Positions 1 through 8,055 of a stretch of 64,000 bases of DNA are shown one piece after another. The notes under the pieces were generated by a model that ran no database searches, was not told where the DNA came from, and saw nothing but the letters and a program-made list of their open reading frames with translations. The position numbers were made by a program, and so were the translations under genes. The DNA is from Pigmentiphaga litoralis (GTDB lineage Bacteria; Pseudomonadota; Gammaproteobacteria; Burkholderiales; Burkholderiaceae_B). The DNA lies in the NCBI RefSeq assembly GCF_014651835.1, contig NZ_BMXQ01000001.1:1688801-1752800 (forward strand), given 5' to 3'. Positions within the stretch are counted from its first letter, which is position 1; every line of letters begins with the position of its first letter.

Positions 1-1
1 G

Positions 2-46
2 CTGGCCGACGTGGTCGAAGCGCTGGGCGGCGAAAAGAAGGACTGA
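2..46 (+). CDS. 3' end of an unidentified gene (partial)
   Basis: Only the last 14 codons are inside the window. They read LADVVEALGGEKKD and end in a TGA at 44-46. The frame is open to the left edge and there is no other candidate gene here. Fourteen residues are not enough to assign a family. The following 190 bases, up to the MFS gene stop on the other strand, hold no gene, only GC-rich imperfect inverted repeats around 70-105 that might belong to a terminator. Confidence 0.45.
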   Translation: MADVVEALGGEKKD

Positions 47-236
47 ACGAGCGGGTGCAGGGGACGGCGGCCTCGGCTGGCCGGCCTGTGGCTGCCGGCT
101 GAGCGCTTCCTGCCGGTGGCTGCCACCGCAGTCAGTTTGCAAAGGGCTGCGTGCCTGGGTTGGGCCGCTGTCTGCCGTACCGGGCGACTCGGTTCCTGGA
201 CGACCCTGCCAGGCCTCTGCCGCCCGAGCCCTCAGG

Positions 237-1685
237 CTAGCGTGGCCGCATCGCGGCCCGCGCCGTCAGGATCCCCAGCGCCGGAAACACGGCAAACAGC
301 GCGAACACTGCAATCGCGGCGTGCTTCGCGCCTTCGACTCCGCCCGGGGTCGTCAGCCCGGCCGCGTTCGCCACCCACCCTGCCAGCGCCGCGCCGATCG
401 CCATCGCATACAGCTGCACGGTAGTGACGGCCGACGACGCCAGGTTGGCCTCTTCCGGCTGCGCCGATCGGAACACCCGCGTGACCAGGTGGGGCCAGCA
501 GAGGCCAACACCAAAGCCGACCCCGCCCAGGGCAATACACAGCACCCCGAACCCGGCGGCGCTGTCGACCCACGTCGGCTGCGGCAGCAGCACGGCCAGC
601 GCCAGCAAGGCCGCCGTCATCACGATGGGCCCCAGCCCGACCAGCCTGACGGCCGACGGACCGGTCCGACCGGAAAACAGCAAGGCCGCCACCGTCCAGC
701 CACCCGCCATCACCGCCGTCAGGTAGCCTGCTTCAAGCGGACTGCGGTCATGGATCACCTGCAGGAAGTACGGCGCAAAGATCTCGGTCGTCACGCCCAG
801 CATGAGCAGCGCCATCGTGGCATAGCAGGCCCCCAGCACCGTGCGGACCGAATAGGCGCCGCTAGGCAGCAGCCGCACCGCGCTGCGGCCGTCCAGCCAC
901 GCGATCAGGCCGCCCATGACCACACCCAGCGCCACACACGCGATACGGGTGGCATTGTCGTCGAACAGGCTGCCCACCGAAAACGCCAGGACCGAACCGG
1001 CCAGCAAGCCCAGGCGGCCCCAGGCGACCGTGACTTTGGTGGGTCCGCGCGCGTCCTGCGCCGGCACCAGCGAACTGACGATCACCGCCAGCAGCGCCGC
1101 CACGGGCAACAACGCCCAGAAGGCGAGCCGCCAATGCCCGGACTGCGCGAACATGCCGCCGATGGCCGGTCCCGACAGGGTGGCCACGCCCCACATGGCC
1201 GATACGAAGGCCAAGGCCCGCGACCACAGCCGCGACTCATAGACCAGCCGGATCAGGGCGTAGGACAGCGCCAGCAGCAGCCCGCCCGCCAGCCCCTGCA
1301 GCGTGCGCCCGGCCAGCAGCACCGTCATGGCGGGCGCGATCGCGCACACCACGGTGCCCAGGCAGAACACCACCAACGCCGACAGGTAGGCCTTGCGCGG
1401 CCCCAGCCGGCCGATCAGCCGCGACGACAGGGCCGAGCCCAGGATGGATGCGATCACGAACAGCGTCGTGCTCCACGCATAGACCTCCAGCCCACCGATA
1501 TCCTTGACGATCGACGGCATCACCGTCGTCACCACATAGACGTTGATGGCATGCAGCGCCACACCACCGGCCAGCGCAAGCGAGCGCAGTCCGTTGCGGC
1601 CGGTCATCAGTTCCAGCAGCGAAGAAGATTCGTGATCAGGGGCCATTGCGTGAAGCGGGCAGCGTCCGATCGGCTGGACCGGCAT
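237..1685 (-). CDS. MFS transporter, DHA2/EmrB-like drug exporter
   Basis: A 482-residue integral membrane protein with about 14 hydrophobic segments, the number typical of the DHA2 (EmrB/QacA) branch of the major facilitator superfamily. Visible family features are the RLGPRKAYL loop between helices 2 and 3 and the GRTLQGLAGG motif near residue 135. It most likely exports a drug or small organic compound using the proton gradient; the substrate cannot be read. The ATG at 1685 gives the longest form. A second ATG at 1646 (MAPDHESS) starts just before the first conserved block and is equally plausible, because neither has a good ribosome binding site. It is monocistronic, and no divergent regulator is adjacent. 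Confidence 0.88.
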   Translation of the reverse strand: MPVQPIGRCPLHAMAPDHESSSLLELMTGRNGLRSLALAGGVALHAINVYVVTTVMPSIVKDIGGLEVYAWSTTLFVIASILGSALSSRLIGRLGPRKAYLSALVVFCLGTVVCAIAPAMTVLLAGRTLQGLAGGLLLALSYALIRLVYESRLWSRALAFVSAMWGVATLSGPAIGGMFAQSGHWRLAFWALLPVAALLAVIVSSLVPAQDARGPTKVTVAWGRLGLLAGSVLAFSVGSLFDDNATRIACVALGVVMGGLIAWLDGRSAVRLLPSGAYSVRTVLGACYATMALLMLGVTTEIFAPYFLQVIHDRSPLEAGYLTAVMAGGWTVAALLFSGRTGPSAVRLVGLGPIVMTAALLALAVLLPQPTWVDSAAGFGVLCIALGGVGFGVGLCWPHLVTRVFRSAQPEEANLASSAVTTVQLYAMAIGAALAGWVANAAGLTTPGGVEGAKHAAIAVFALFAVFPALGILTARAAMRPR

Positions 1686-1810
1686 CGTCCTCGCGACACA
1701 GGCCAGGCCTGGGTGGGGAAGAAACCGGCGCGTCGGCGCCGCGTGTCATTGTGAGCGAGGCGCCACGATACCTGAAAGGCCGGCCACGCACCTGCAAGGT
1801 GCATCACCGC

Positions 1811-1850
1811 GTGGGGGGATTCAGGGGAATTCAAGGGAATTGAAGGCAAT
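1811..1850. repeat. four imperfect tandem copies of a 10-bp unit
   Basis: Read in blocks of ten from 1811: GTGGGGGGAT, TCAGGGGAAT, TCAAGGGAAT, TGAAGGCAAT. The exact period of 10, close to one helical turn, places each copy on the same DNA face. It lies about 125-165 bases upstream of the MFS start codon. Function unknown; it could be decayed slippage or a protein-binding array. Confidence 0.6.
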
Positions 1851-1892
1851 CGCGGAAGATCGAACCGTTTGGTTCCGACACCCGGACCCCAA

Positions 1893-1967
1893 ATAAAAAT
1901 CGGGTCCGTTGCCCGGTTCGACAGCCGGCGTGAGCCGGAGGGGGAGTCGAACCGGGAAGCGGACCCG
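1893..1967 (-). terminator. long stem-loop followed by a T-rich tract, probable terminator of the terC-family gene
   Basis: CGGGTCCG (1901-1908) plus CCCGGTTCGAC (1912-1922) pair with GTCGAACCGGG (1946-1956) plus CGGACCCG (1960-1967). The two helices are separated by a 3-base internal loop. The apex carries a second small hairpin (CCGGC-GTGA-GCCGG). On the minus strand the stem is followed at once by ATTTTTATTT, the layout of a Rho-independent terminator. It lies about 190 bases past the stop of the terC-family gene. The arms are longer than a terminator needs, so it may be a former repeat element reused as a terminator. Confidence 0.55.
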
Positions 1968-2157
1968 AGCAGGTTCGCCAGACGATCCCGAGCGTGCCAG
2001 CTGCGGGGAGGTGGTCGGGCGGAGGATCCGCCGCGCCACCAGAAGGCACGTTCGGGGACCAGGTCATCGCGCAGACGTGTCGCTGCGTCGCTCCCGCAGG
2101 AGTCGATGACCAGGCCCTACCAGCCGGCGCCGCCCGTCCGGGCGCGGCGCCGGCCGT

Positions 2158-2886
2158 TCAGACCGCCTCGGAAGGCGAATGCGAAAGCGGTTTGGCGATA
2201 CGCGCCTGGTTCACCATGCGGGCGCCGCCCAGCACGCCAATCAGCGCAAGGGGATAGGCGACCCAGACGATCCAGGGGTTCTCGGCCACGAAGGGAGCCA
2301 CCAGCGGCTCGCCCGACACCATCTTGACCGAGGTGATGACAAGCACGCCTGCGCCGATGTACATGATCTGCGGATACTTGCCGAGCAGCGCCAGGATCAG
2401 GCGGCTACCCCAGACCATGATCGGCACGCTGATCAGGAGGCCCAGGATCACGAGCAGGAAGTTGCCGTGCGCGGCGCCGGCCACGGCCAGCACATTGTCC
2501 ACGCCCATGACGGCGTCGGCGATGATGATGGTCTTGAGCGCCGCGGCGAACGTGACGGTGCCGCCATGTTCGTCATGACCGCCCTCGCCTGCCGTCAGCA
2601 GTCGGTAGGCAATCCACAGCAGCGCAAGTCCGCCGACCAGCAGCAGGCCCGGAATCTGGAGCAGCCAGACCACGACCAGCGTCATGAGGGTACGGACGAC
2701 GATGGCGCCCACCGTGCCCCAGACGACGGCTTTTTTCTGCAGGTGTTTTGGTAGATTGCGTGCTGCAAGCGCGATGACGATCGCGTTGTCGCCGGCCAGC
2801 ACGATGTCGATCACGATGATCGCGCCGAGGGCCATAAGGAACTGCATGGTGAAAGTTTCGGCGGCAAGCGCACTGAGCCATTCCAT
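2158..2886 (-). CDS. TerC family membrane protein, probable manganese exporter (YjbE-like)
   Basis: A 242-residue protein with about seven hydrophobic helices and the TerC-family signature near the N-terminus (DIVLAGDNAIVIALAARNLP) and again mid-protein (IIIADAVMGVDNVLAVAGAA). The paired acidic and Asn residues in these helices are the proposed metal site of the family. Family members export Mn(II) or help metallate exported enzymes. The ATG at 2886 is chosen because GGAG lies 8 bases upstream; a TTG at 2904 would add six residues. The leader carries a manganese riboswitch (2944-3094), which strongly supports a manganese role. The gene is monocistronic. Confidence 0.9.
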   Translation of the reverse strand: MEWLSALAAETFTMQFLMALGAIIVIDIVLAGDNAIVIALAARNLPKHLQKKAVVWGTVGAIVVRTLMTLVVVWLLQIPGLLLVGGLALLWIAYRLLTAGEGGHDEHGGTVTFAAALKTIIIADAVMGVDNVLAVAGAAHGNFLLVILGLLISVPIMVWGSRLILALLGKYPQIMYIGAGVLVITSVKMVSGEPLVAPFVAENPWIVWVAYPLALIGVLGGARMVNQARIAKPLSHSPSEAV

Positions 2887-2943
2887 GAACGGATCTCCAG
2901 ACAAGGTTGAGTGACCTCAGCTGGCGCAGGAATGACGTGGGAG

Positions 2944-3094
2944 GTTGGGAGCCCATTGCATACCCTGACACCAGGCTGCAAAGGTCTTGTCCAGTCACCG
3001 TGAGTGACCTGTACGACCGGAAGGAGGCAAGCCCCTACGTATTGACGATCGTACAAAAGAGCTTTCGCTCTCGAACTACTCCCCTTTGGAGGGG
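2944..3094 (-). promoter_or_regulatory. yybP-ykoY manganese riboswitch
   Basis: On the minus strand the leader reads AAAGGGGAGTAG, then GTACGATCGTCAATACG, then CCTTTGCAGCC, GGTGTCAGGGT, GCAATGGGCTCCC. These blocks and their order match the conserved loops and closing helix of the yybP-ykoY class, which binds Mn(II) and turns on downstream genes. The aptamer starts about 20 bases after the predicted transcription start and ends about 60 bases before the ATG of a TerC-family gene, a classic partner. No terminator with a U tract is visible between aptamer and ATG, so control is probably at translation. This was recognised by eye; no covariance model was run. Confidence 0.85.
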
Positions 3095-3117
3095 CAGCGA
3101 ATTCCGCTGCTGGACTG

Positions 3118-3146
3118 CATTTTCCGGATCCGCCGCACAATGTCAA
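3118..3146 (-). promoter_or_regulatory. sigma70-type promoter for the riboswitch-terC transcript
   Basis: Minus strand: a perfect TTGACA (complement of 3141-3146), a 17-base spacer, and AAAATG (complement of 3118-3123) as a weak -10. The start point would fall near 3111, immediately ahead of the riboswitch aptamer. The position fits the downstream RNA element well; the -10 is poor. Confidence 0.5.
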
Positions 3147-3214
3147 CCAGAACGGGCGGATTGTTACGGTTCGGGCATACAGGGAGATACCCTGACACGC
3201 CCCAATCGGCCGAC

Positions 3215-3242
3215 GTCGACGCCCCTGAAAGGGGGCGCCGAC
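3215..3242 (-). terminator. GC-rich hairpin after the Bug receptor gene
   Basis: GTCG-A-CGCCCC (3215-3225) pairs with GGGGCG-C-CGAC (3232-3242) around a short loop. It sits 30 bases past the stop of the minus-strand Bug gene. There is no T tract, so it is either a weak terminator or an mRNA 3' end stabiliser. Confidence 0.4.
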
Positions 3243-3272
3243 AACACGCGGTCAGATACGTGTGGCAATCAG

Positions 3273-4244
3273 TTATTCCGGGTTGACGCCGGCCGCCTTC
3301 ATGACCGGACCCCATTTTTCCACTTCGGCCTTCAGGTGCGTGCGCAACCCTTCGGTCGATGCCTTCTCCGGGGTGGCGATGATGGCGCCCAGCTTGGCCA
3401 TGGCGTCCTTGAATTTCGGATCGGCCAGGCCGGCCAGCAGCGCGGCGTTCAGGCGGTCCACGATGGGCTTGGGCGTGCCCTTGGGCAGGTAGATGCCGTG
3501 CCACACCACCATCTCGAAGTTGTCCAGGCCCTGCTCGGCCAGCGTGGGCAGGTCAGGCAGCACCGCCAGGCGCTGCTTGGTGGTCGCGCCATAGGCCTTC
3601 ACGCGGCCGGACTGAATCAGCTGCGTGGTTTGGGTGGTCTGGTCGCATAGCAGGTCCACCTGGCCGCCCTGCAGGTCGGTCATGGCCGGGCCCGTGCCGC
3701 TGTAGGGAATGGTGGTCACGTCCATCATGTTGATGCGGCTCAGGAACAGCACGCCGCACAACTGCGAGACCGCGCCCATGCCGGCGTTGGCCAGGTTGAC
3801 CTTGCCGCGGTTGGCCTGCAGATAGGCGTACAGCTCTTTGTAGTTGTTGGGCGGCAGGTCCTTGCGGCCGACCAGCGTCATTGGCACATCCACGACCTGA
3901 CCGACGTATTCGAAGTCGGTCAGCGGATTGAAGCGCAGCTTCTTGTACAGGGCCGGCGCAGTCGACATGCCGGTGTGGTGGATCAGGGCCGTGTAGCCGT
4001 CGGGGGCGGCGCGGGCCACGGTGTCGGACGCGATGGTGCCGCCCGCGCCGGTCTTGTTCTCGGCCACGACCGTGACGCCCAGGTTCTGCCCCATGGCTTC
4101 GGCCAGCCGCCGGGCAACGACGTCGGTCGGGCCGCCAGCGGCAAACGGGATGATCAGCTGGACGGGACGGGCGGGATAGTTCTGGGCAAAGGCGCTCAGC
4201 GACGCGGCGCTCAGGACGGTAGCCAGGATCAGACGATGCAGCAT
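3273..4244 (-). CDS. Bug-family (TctC-like) periplasmic solute-binding protein
   Basis: A 323-residue secreted receptor. Residues 1-20 form a signal peptide with an SAFAQ cleavage region. The mature protein has the Bug hallmarks: YPARPVQLIIPFAAGGPTDVVAR, the VVAENKTGAGG loop, and GYTALIHHTGM. Bug proteins bind carboxylates, often dicarboxylates, for TctAB-type transporters. They are commonly encoded alone, as here. It is the last gene of the itaconate-type operon, 184 bases beyond the lyase stop, with its own strong Shine-Dalgarno (GAGGAGA). In the comparable Pseudomonas locus a TRAP transporter occupies this place, so the ligand may be itaconate or a related C5 acid. That is inference. Confidence 0.88.
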   Translation of the reverse strand: MLHRLILATVLSAASLSAFAQNYPARPVQLIIPFAAGGPTDVVARRLAEAMGQNLGVTVVAENKTGAGGTIASDTVARAAPDGYTALIHHTGMSTAPALYKKLRFNPLTDFEYVGQVVDVPMTLVGRKDLPPNNYKELYAYLQANRGKVNLANAGMGAVSQLCGVLFLSRINMMDVTTIPYSGTGPAMTDLQGGQVDLLCDQTTQTTQLIQSGRVKAYGATTKQRLAVLPDLPTLAEQGLDNFEMVVWHGIYLPKGTPKPIVDRLNAALLAGLADPKFKDAMAKLGAIIATPEKASTEGLRTHLKAEVEKWGPVMKAAGVNPE

Positions 4245-4428
4245 GAGAAAGTCTCCTCGAGGTGGACATAAGCGCCCCGGTCAGGCTCTGGCCTGTTTGT
4301 TGTTGCCGGGAACGTAGAAACAATCATGGTGGGCGGCTTGCCACCACCCCGCCATTGGGCGAAGCACTGACAGACCGATACAGCAAAAGAACGAGATGAA
4401 GCGGGAAACTTCAGGTAAGGGGTATACG

Positions 4429-5310
4429 TCAGGCCGCAGCTGCCCGCGCGCCGCGCTGCGCAAGCCGCTGCGCCCGCTTGATGACCGGCGCGTCGACCAT
4501 CTTGCCGTCCAGCTGGAAGGCGCCGCTTTCTGCCTCGGCACGCTCCAGCACGCGGCGGGCCCATTCCCGTTGCGCGGGCGTCGGCAGAAAGCTCTGGTTC
4601 AGCACGGGCACGTGAGTCGGGTGGATGCACAAGGCGCCACCGAAGCCCATGTCGCGCGCACGGCCTGCCGATGCGGCCAGACCTTCAAGATCGCGGATGG
4701 CCGGGTGCACGCCGTCCAGCGGCGCGGCCAGACCGGCAACGCGTCCATGCAGCAGGACCGCGTACCGGCCCTGATCCAGAATCGTGGCCGCCGCCGTGCT
4801 ATCGGGGTCCAGATCAAGATCCAGGCCCAGGTCCAGGCTGCCGAATGCCAGGCGGCGCACGCCGGGCGACGCTGCAACGGCAGCCAGATGGACCAGGGCC
4901 GCCGCGCTTTCGATGATGGGCCACAGCGGCTTGCCGAAGCCCGCCGCATGCGCCACGATCTCGGCGCTGTCGGCCTTGGGCAGCAGCACGGCGGCCACGC
5001 CCTCGTGGCGTTGGCACATGGCCAGGTCGGCCTCGGCCCAGTCGGTGTCGACGGCGTTCACGCGCACCACCACCTTGCGATCGGGCGACGCGGCCAGCCA
5101 GGCCGCCAAGGCGTCGCGCGCCGTGGCCTTGTCGTCGGGCAGGACAGCGTCTTCCAGGTCAATGATGACGGCATCCGCAGCGGTGGCGAGCGCCTTGTCG
5201 AAACGGTCAGGCCGCGACGCCGGAACGAACAGCGCCGAACGCGCCAGGTCGAAGGCCGTGAAGGCCTTGCCTGTCGCGGCGGCATTGGCCAATGTGGAGA
5301 GATCGCTCAT
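4429..5310 (-). CDS. ccl: HpcH/HpaI-CitE family lyase, probable citramalyl-CoA lyase
   Basis: A 293-residue CitE-like protein. Visible motifs in order: ALFVPASRPDRFDKA, AVIIDLEDAVLPDDK (metal-binding acidic residues), VVRVNAV, VLLPKADS, WPIIESAAALVHL and LAFGSLDLGLDL. The family cleaves 3-hydroxy-3-methyl acyl-CoAs. In an operon with a class III CoA-transferase and a MaoC-like hydratase, the best match is (S)-citramalyl-CoA lyase, which yields acetyl-CoA and pyruvate in the last step of itaconate degradation. The ATG at 5310 follows the CoA-transferase stop by 4 bases, so the two are translationally coupled. Malyl-CoA lyase activity is an alternative; enzyme class is sure, substrate less so. 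Confidence 0.85.
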   Translation of the reverse strand: MSDLSTLANAAATGKAFTAFDLARSALFVPASRPDRFDKALATAADAVIIDLEDAVLPDDKATARDALAAWLAASPDRKVVVRVNAVDTDWAEADLAMCQRHEGVAAVLLPKADSAEIVAHAAGFGKPLWPIIESAAALVHLAAVAASPGVRRLAFGSLDLGLDLDLDPDSTAAATILDQGRYAVLLHGRVAGLAAPLDGVHPAIRDLEGLAASAGRARDMGFGGALCIHPTHVPVLNQSFLPTPAQREWARRVLERAEAESGAFQLDGKMVDAPVIKRAQRLAQRGARAAAA

Positions 5311-5314
5311 GGGC

Positions 5315-6643
5315 TCAGTCCTTGGCGCCGTGCAGGGCCGCTGTGGTTGAGGCGGTAGTGGAGCCCGCAGCGGTCGAGGCTGCTGTAGTGAAGTCCGCTG
5401 TCGCCAAGCCCGCTGTCGTCGAGCCGAATGTCGCCGAACCTGATGTCGCCAGCCCCAGCTCCGCCAGGATCGCGTCGGTATGCTCGCCCACCGCCGGGAT
5501 AGCGTCCATGCGGGCCGTGTAGGCCTCATTGGACGCGGGCGGCAACAAGGCAGGCAGGCGTCCCACCGGGCTGTCGACTTCCGTCCACCGGGCGCGCGCC
5601 TGCAGCTGTGCATGGTCCCACACGCCCTGCATGTCATTGACGCTGGCATTGGCGATCTGCGCGCCTTCCAGCAGGTCGATGATGCGGTCGCGCGTCAGGC
5701 CCCCGAATATCTCGACAATCAAGGCGCGCAATTCGGTGCGATGCGCAGTGCGCGCGCCATTGCTCGAAAAACGTTCGTCTTGGGCCAGCTCGGGCCGACC
5801 CAGCACCTTGTCGCAGAACACCGTCCATTCGCGGTCGTTCTGCAGGCCCAGCATGACCGTGCCGCCGTCGCCCGAGGGGAACGGTCCGTAGGGATAGATG
5901 GTCGCGTGCGCGGCGCCCGACCGGGCAGGCGGCGTGGCGCCGTCAAATGCGTAATACATCGGATAGCCCATCCACTCCACCATGCTTTCCAGCATGGACA
6001 CGTCGATGCGGCTGCCCTTGCCTGTCGTTGCGCGCAGCAGCAGCGCCGACAGGATGCTCGAATAGGCGTACATCCCGGCGGAGATGTCAGCGATGGAGGC
6101 GCCGGCCTTGGACGGTTCGTCGGGCGTGCCGGTCACTGACAGAAAGCCGCTCTCGCTCTGGATCAGCAGGTCATAGGCCTTTTTGTCCTGGAACGGTCCG
6201 CCCATGCCATAGCCGGAAATGTCGCAGACGATCAGGCGCGGAAACTTCTCATGCAGAGCCTCGAACGACAGGCCCAGGCGCGCCGCCGCACCCGGCGCCA
6301 GGTTCTGCACCAGTACGTCGGTGCGGGAAAGCAGGCGGTCCATGACCTCGGCCGAGTCGGGCGCCTTGACGTCCAGCGCCAGGCTTTCCTTGGAACGGTT
6401 GGTCCACACGAAGTGCGACGACATGCCCTTCACCCGGCTGTCGTAGCCGCGTGCGAAGTCGCCCGAGCCGGGTCGTTCGATCTTGATGACGCGGGCGCCC
6501 TGGTCCGCCAGCTGGCGGGTGCAGAACGGCGCCGCAATGGCGTGTTCCAGGCTGACGACGGTGATGCCGTCCAGAGGGCGTGGCGCGCCCGACGCGGGTG
6601 TCGTACCGGCCATCGCGTGCCTTCCGTCTGGCACGGCGCTCAT
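5315..6643 (-). CDS. ict: class III (CaiB/BaiF) CoA-transferase, probable itaconate CoA-transferase
   Basis: A 442-residue family III CoA-transferase. Family features: LDGITVVSLEHAIAAPFCTRQLADQGARVIKIERPGSGD at the N-terminus, DVLVQNLAPGAAARLGL, DISGYGMGGPFQDKKAYDLLIQSESG, and SRIDVSMLESMVEWM. The likely role is to load CoA from succinyl-CoA onto itaconate. The ATG at 6643 overlaps the upstream stop as ATGA; a second ATG lies at 6613. The catalytic body seems to end near residue 398. It is followed by an odd Ala/Thr/Ser-rich tail of about 40 residues encoded by a 15-bp tandem repeat (5337-5456), which I do not recognise as part of the family. Confidence 0.87.
   Translation of the reverse strand: MSAVPDGRHAMAGTTPASGAPRPLDGITVVSLEHAIAAPFCTRQLADQGARVIKIERPGSGDFARGYDSRVKGMSSHFVWTNRSKESLALDVKAPDSAEVMDRLLSRTDVLVQNLAPGAAARLGLSFEALHEKFPRLIVCDISGYGMGGPFQDKKAYDLLIQSESGFLSVTGTPDEPSKAGASIADISAGMYAYSSILSALLLRATTGKGSRIDVSMLESMVEWMGYPMYYAFDGATPPARSGAAHATIYPYGPFPSGDGGTVMLGLQNDREWTVFCDKVLGRPELAQDERFSSNGARTAHRTELRALIVEIFGGLTRDRIIDLLEGAQIANASVNDMQGVWDHAQLQARARWTEVDSPVGRLPALLPPASNEAYTARMDAIPAVGEHTDAILAELGLATSGSATFGSTTAGLATADFTTAASTAAGSTTASTTAALHGAKD
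5337..5456. repeat. eight degenerate copies of a 15-bp tandem repeat
   Basis: On the plus strand the units begin GCCGCTGTGGTTGAG, GCGGTAGTGGAGCCC, GCAGCGGTCGAGGCT, GCTGTAGTGAAGTCC, GCTGTCGCCAAGCCC, GCTGTCGTCGAGCCG, AATGTCGCCGAACCT and GATGTCGCCAGCCCC. Because 15 is a multiple of three, copy-number change keeps the CoA-transferase in frame and only adds or removes pentapeptides (LATSG, SATFG, STTAG, LATAD and so on) at its C-terminus. Confidence 0.8.
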
Positions 6644-8040
6644 CGTGCCACCTTGTCGAACAGGCCCGCGACCGACGGCCGGTCGCGCAGCGACCACACG
6701 CGCGCAATCAGCTCGGTCGCCTCGGTATCGTCGGTCGCCTTCGAAAACTGCGTCAGCCGGCGGAACTTGTCTTCGAGTTCCGGACGGCTCAGCGTGTTGT
6801 CGGGATCGCCCTTCGGAGCATCCACGGCGCAACTGAAATGGCGGCCGTCCTGCGTATCGAGTTCGATCCGGCCCAGCCAGCGTTTCGGGTAGGCGGCGTC
6901 GACTTCGGGGTCCAGCACCATCTGCACTTTCTCGCGCAGCGCGGACACTCGCGGGTCGGTCAAGGCATGGGCTTCGACGCCCGCAATGCTGGCATCGCCG
7001 TGCACGGCGATCAGGCCCAGCACGGTACCCATCGAGAACTTGGCCTGATGGACGGTCGTCGGCGTGGTCACGCCTCCCAGCACGTCGATGGCGGCCTGAT
7101 GGACCCGCGCGGTGATCGCGCCAATATCTTCATGGCGCAGCCCTTCGCGCTGCATCAGCACATGCAGGGCATCGGCCGCCGGATGGGTATGGCGGCACGA
7201 GGCGTGGAATTTGAAAGACGTTTCAAGCAGCGCCCAGCGCGTGCCCAGACGGTCCGTCAGGAAAGCGGGATTGGCATCGGTCGACATGCCGGCCGCCATG
7301 CCCTTCTCACCATCCAGAATGCGGCGGGCGCCTGTCAGGCCATCCGCCGCCATATAGGCCGCCAGCAAGCCATCCGCCGCGGCCTTGGCCGTGTGCAGCT
7401 GCTTGGAGTCAGCGGCGTCGCGCAGGAATTCCCACAAGCCGGACGCCTGCGTGCCGGCGGACCCCACCGCGTGCAGCAGTGTGTCGGCATCCAGCCCCAG
7501 CAGCTTGCCCACACCCACGGCGGCCGCCAGGGTGCCGACAGTACCGGTGGTATGAAAGACCTTGTAGTGCGAGCGGCCCATGAATTCGCCGATCCGCACG
7601 CCCGCCTCGTACCCCGCCGCCGATGCCAGCAGCAGTTCGGCGCCTGACTTGCCCAGGTCCTGCGCCGCGGCAAACACGGCGGGGAATACGACCGTGGCCG
7701 GATGCAGCACCGAGCTGTTGTGCAGGTCGTCCTGCTCCACCAGATGCGACGACGCCCCGTTGACGAAGGCTGCAAAGTAAGGCGACGTGCGGCTGCGGTT
7801 GACCAGCACCGTGCACGGACCGTCGGATGGCCCCATCTTGCTGGCATACCGCTCGAACACCGGAATCGGATGCGCGCCCTTTGCGGCCAGGGCCGAGGCC
7901 ACCCAATCGAGGAACAGTTCCTCGGTCCGGGCGACCACTTCATCGGGCAGGTCGGAAAATTCGAGCGTGCTCAGAAAGGCGCACAGCTCGGCGGTCGGAT
8001 GGCTGGCGGGCGTGCTCAGCTCGGAACGGGGATCGGTCAT
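6640..8040 (-). CDS. MmgE/PrpD family protein
   Basis: A 466-residue protein of the MmgE/PrpD family, which includes 2-methylcitrate dehydratase and cis-aconitate decarboxylase. Recognisable parts: FLDWVASALAAKGAHPIPVFERYA near residue 50, FVNGASSHLVEQDDLHNSSVLHPATVVFPAVFA (active-site region, residues about 92-125), and KFHASCRHTHPAADAL near residue 280. A gene of this family also sits in the Pseudomonas aeruginosa itaconate locus, where its role is not established to my knowledge. It lies between the acyl-CoA dehydrogenase (15-base gap) and the CoA-transferase (ATGA overlap), so it is clearly co-transcribed. A dehydratase, isomerase or decarboxylase role on a C5/C6 acid is plausible. Confidence 0.88.
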   Translation of the reverse strand: MTDPRSELSTPASHPTAELCAFLSTLEFSDLPDEVVARTEELFLDWVASALAAKGAHPIPVFERYASKMGPSDGPCTVLVNRSRTSPYFAAFVNGASSHLVEQDDLHNSSVLHPATVVFPAVFAAAQDLGKSGAELLLASAAGYEAGVRIGEFMGRSHYKVFHTTGTVGTLAAAVGVGKLLGLDADTLLHAVGSAGTQASGLWEFLRDAADSKQLHTAKAAADGLLAAYMAADGLTGARRILDGEKGMAAGMSTDANPAFLTDRLGTRWALLETSFKFHASCRHTHPAADALHVLMQREGLRHEDIGAITARVHQAAIDVLGGVTTPTTVHQAKFSMGTVLGLIAVHGDASIAGVEAHALTDPRVSALREKVQMVLDPEVDAAYPKRWLGRIELDTQDGRHFSCAVDAPKGDPDNTLSRPELEDKFRRLTQFSKATDDTEATELIARVWSLRDRPSVAGLFDKVAR

Positions 8041-8055
8041 GGGCTGCCTCGGTAC

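Larger units (their letters stand above)
1686..2157. other. gene-free gap with a 10-bp tandem repeat and a large inverted repeat
   Basis: About 470 bases without a convincing gene separate the MFS gene from the terC-family gene. The upstream half must hold the MFS promoter. It contains four imperfect copies of a 10-bp unit (1811-1850). The middle holds a long inverted repeat (1901-1967) described separately. The rest (about 1970-2157) is GC-rich; the short reading frames crossing it have no recognisable content. Confidence 0.6.

Noticed and set aside
1901-1967. tRNA-like T-arm (GGTTCGACTCC on the minus strand)
   Set aside because: The five bases on each side of the loop do not pair. The sequence is better explained by the long inverted repeat, and no acceptor or anticodon arm can be drawn.
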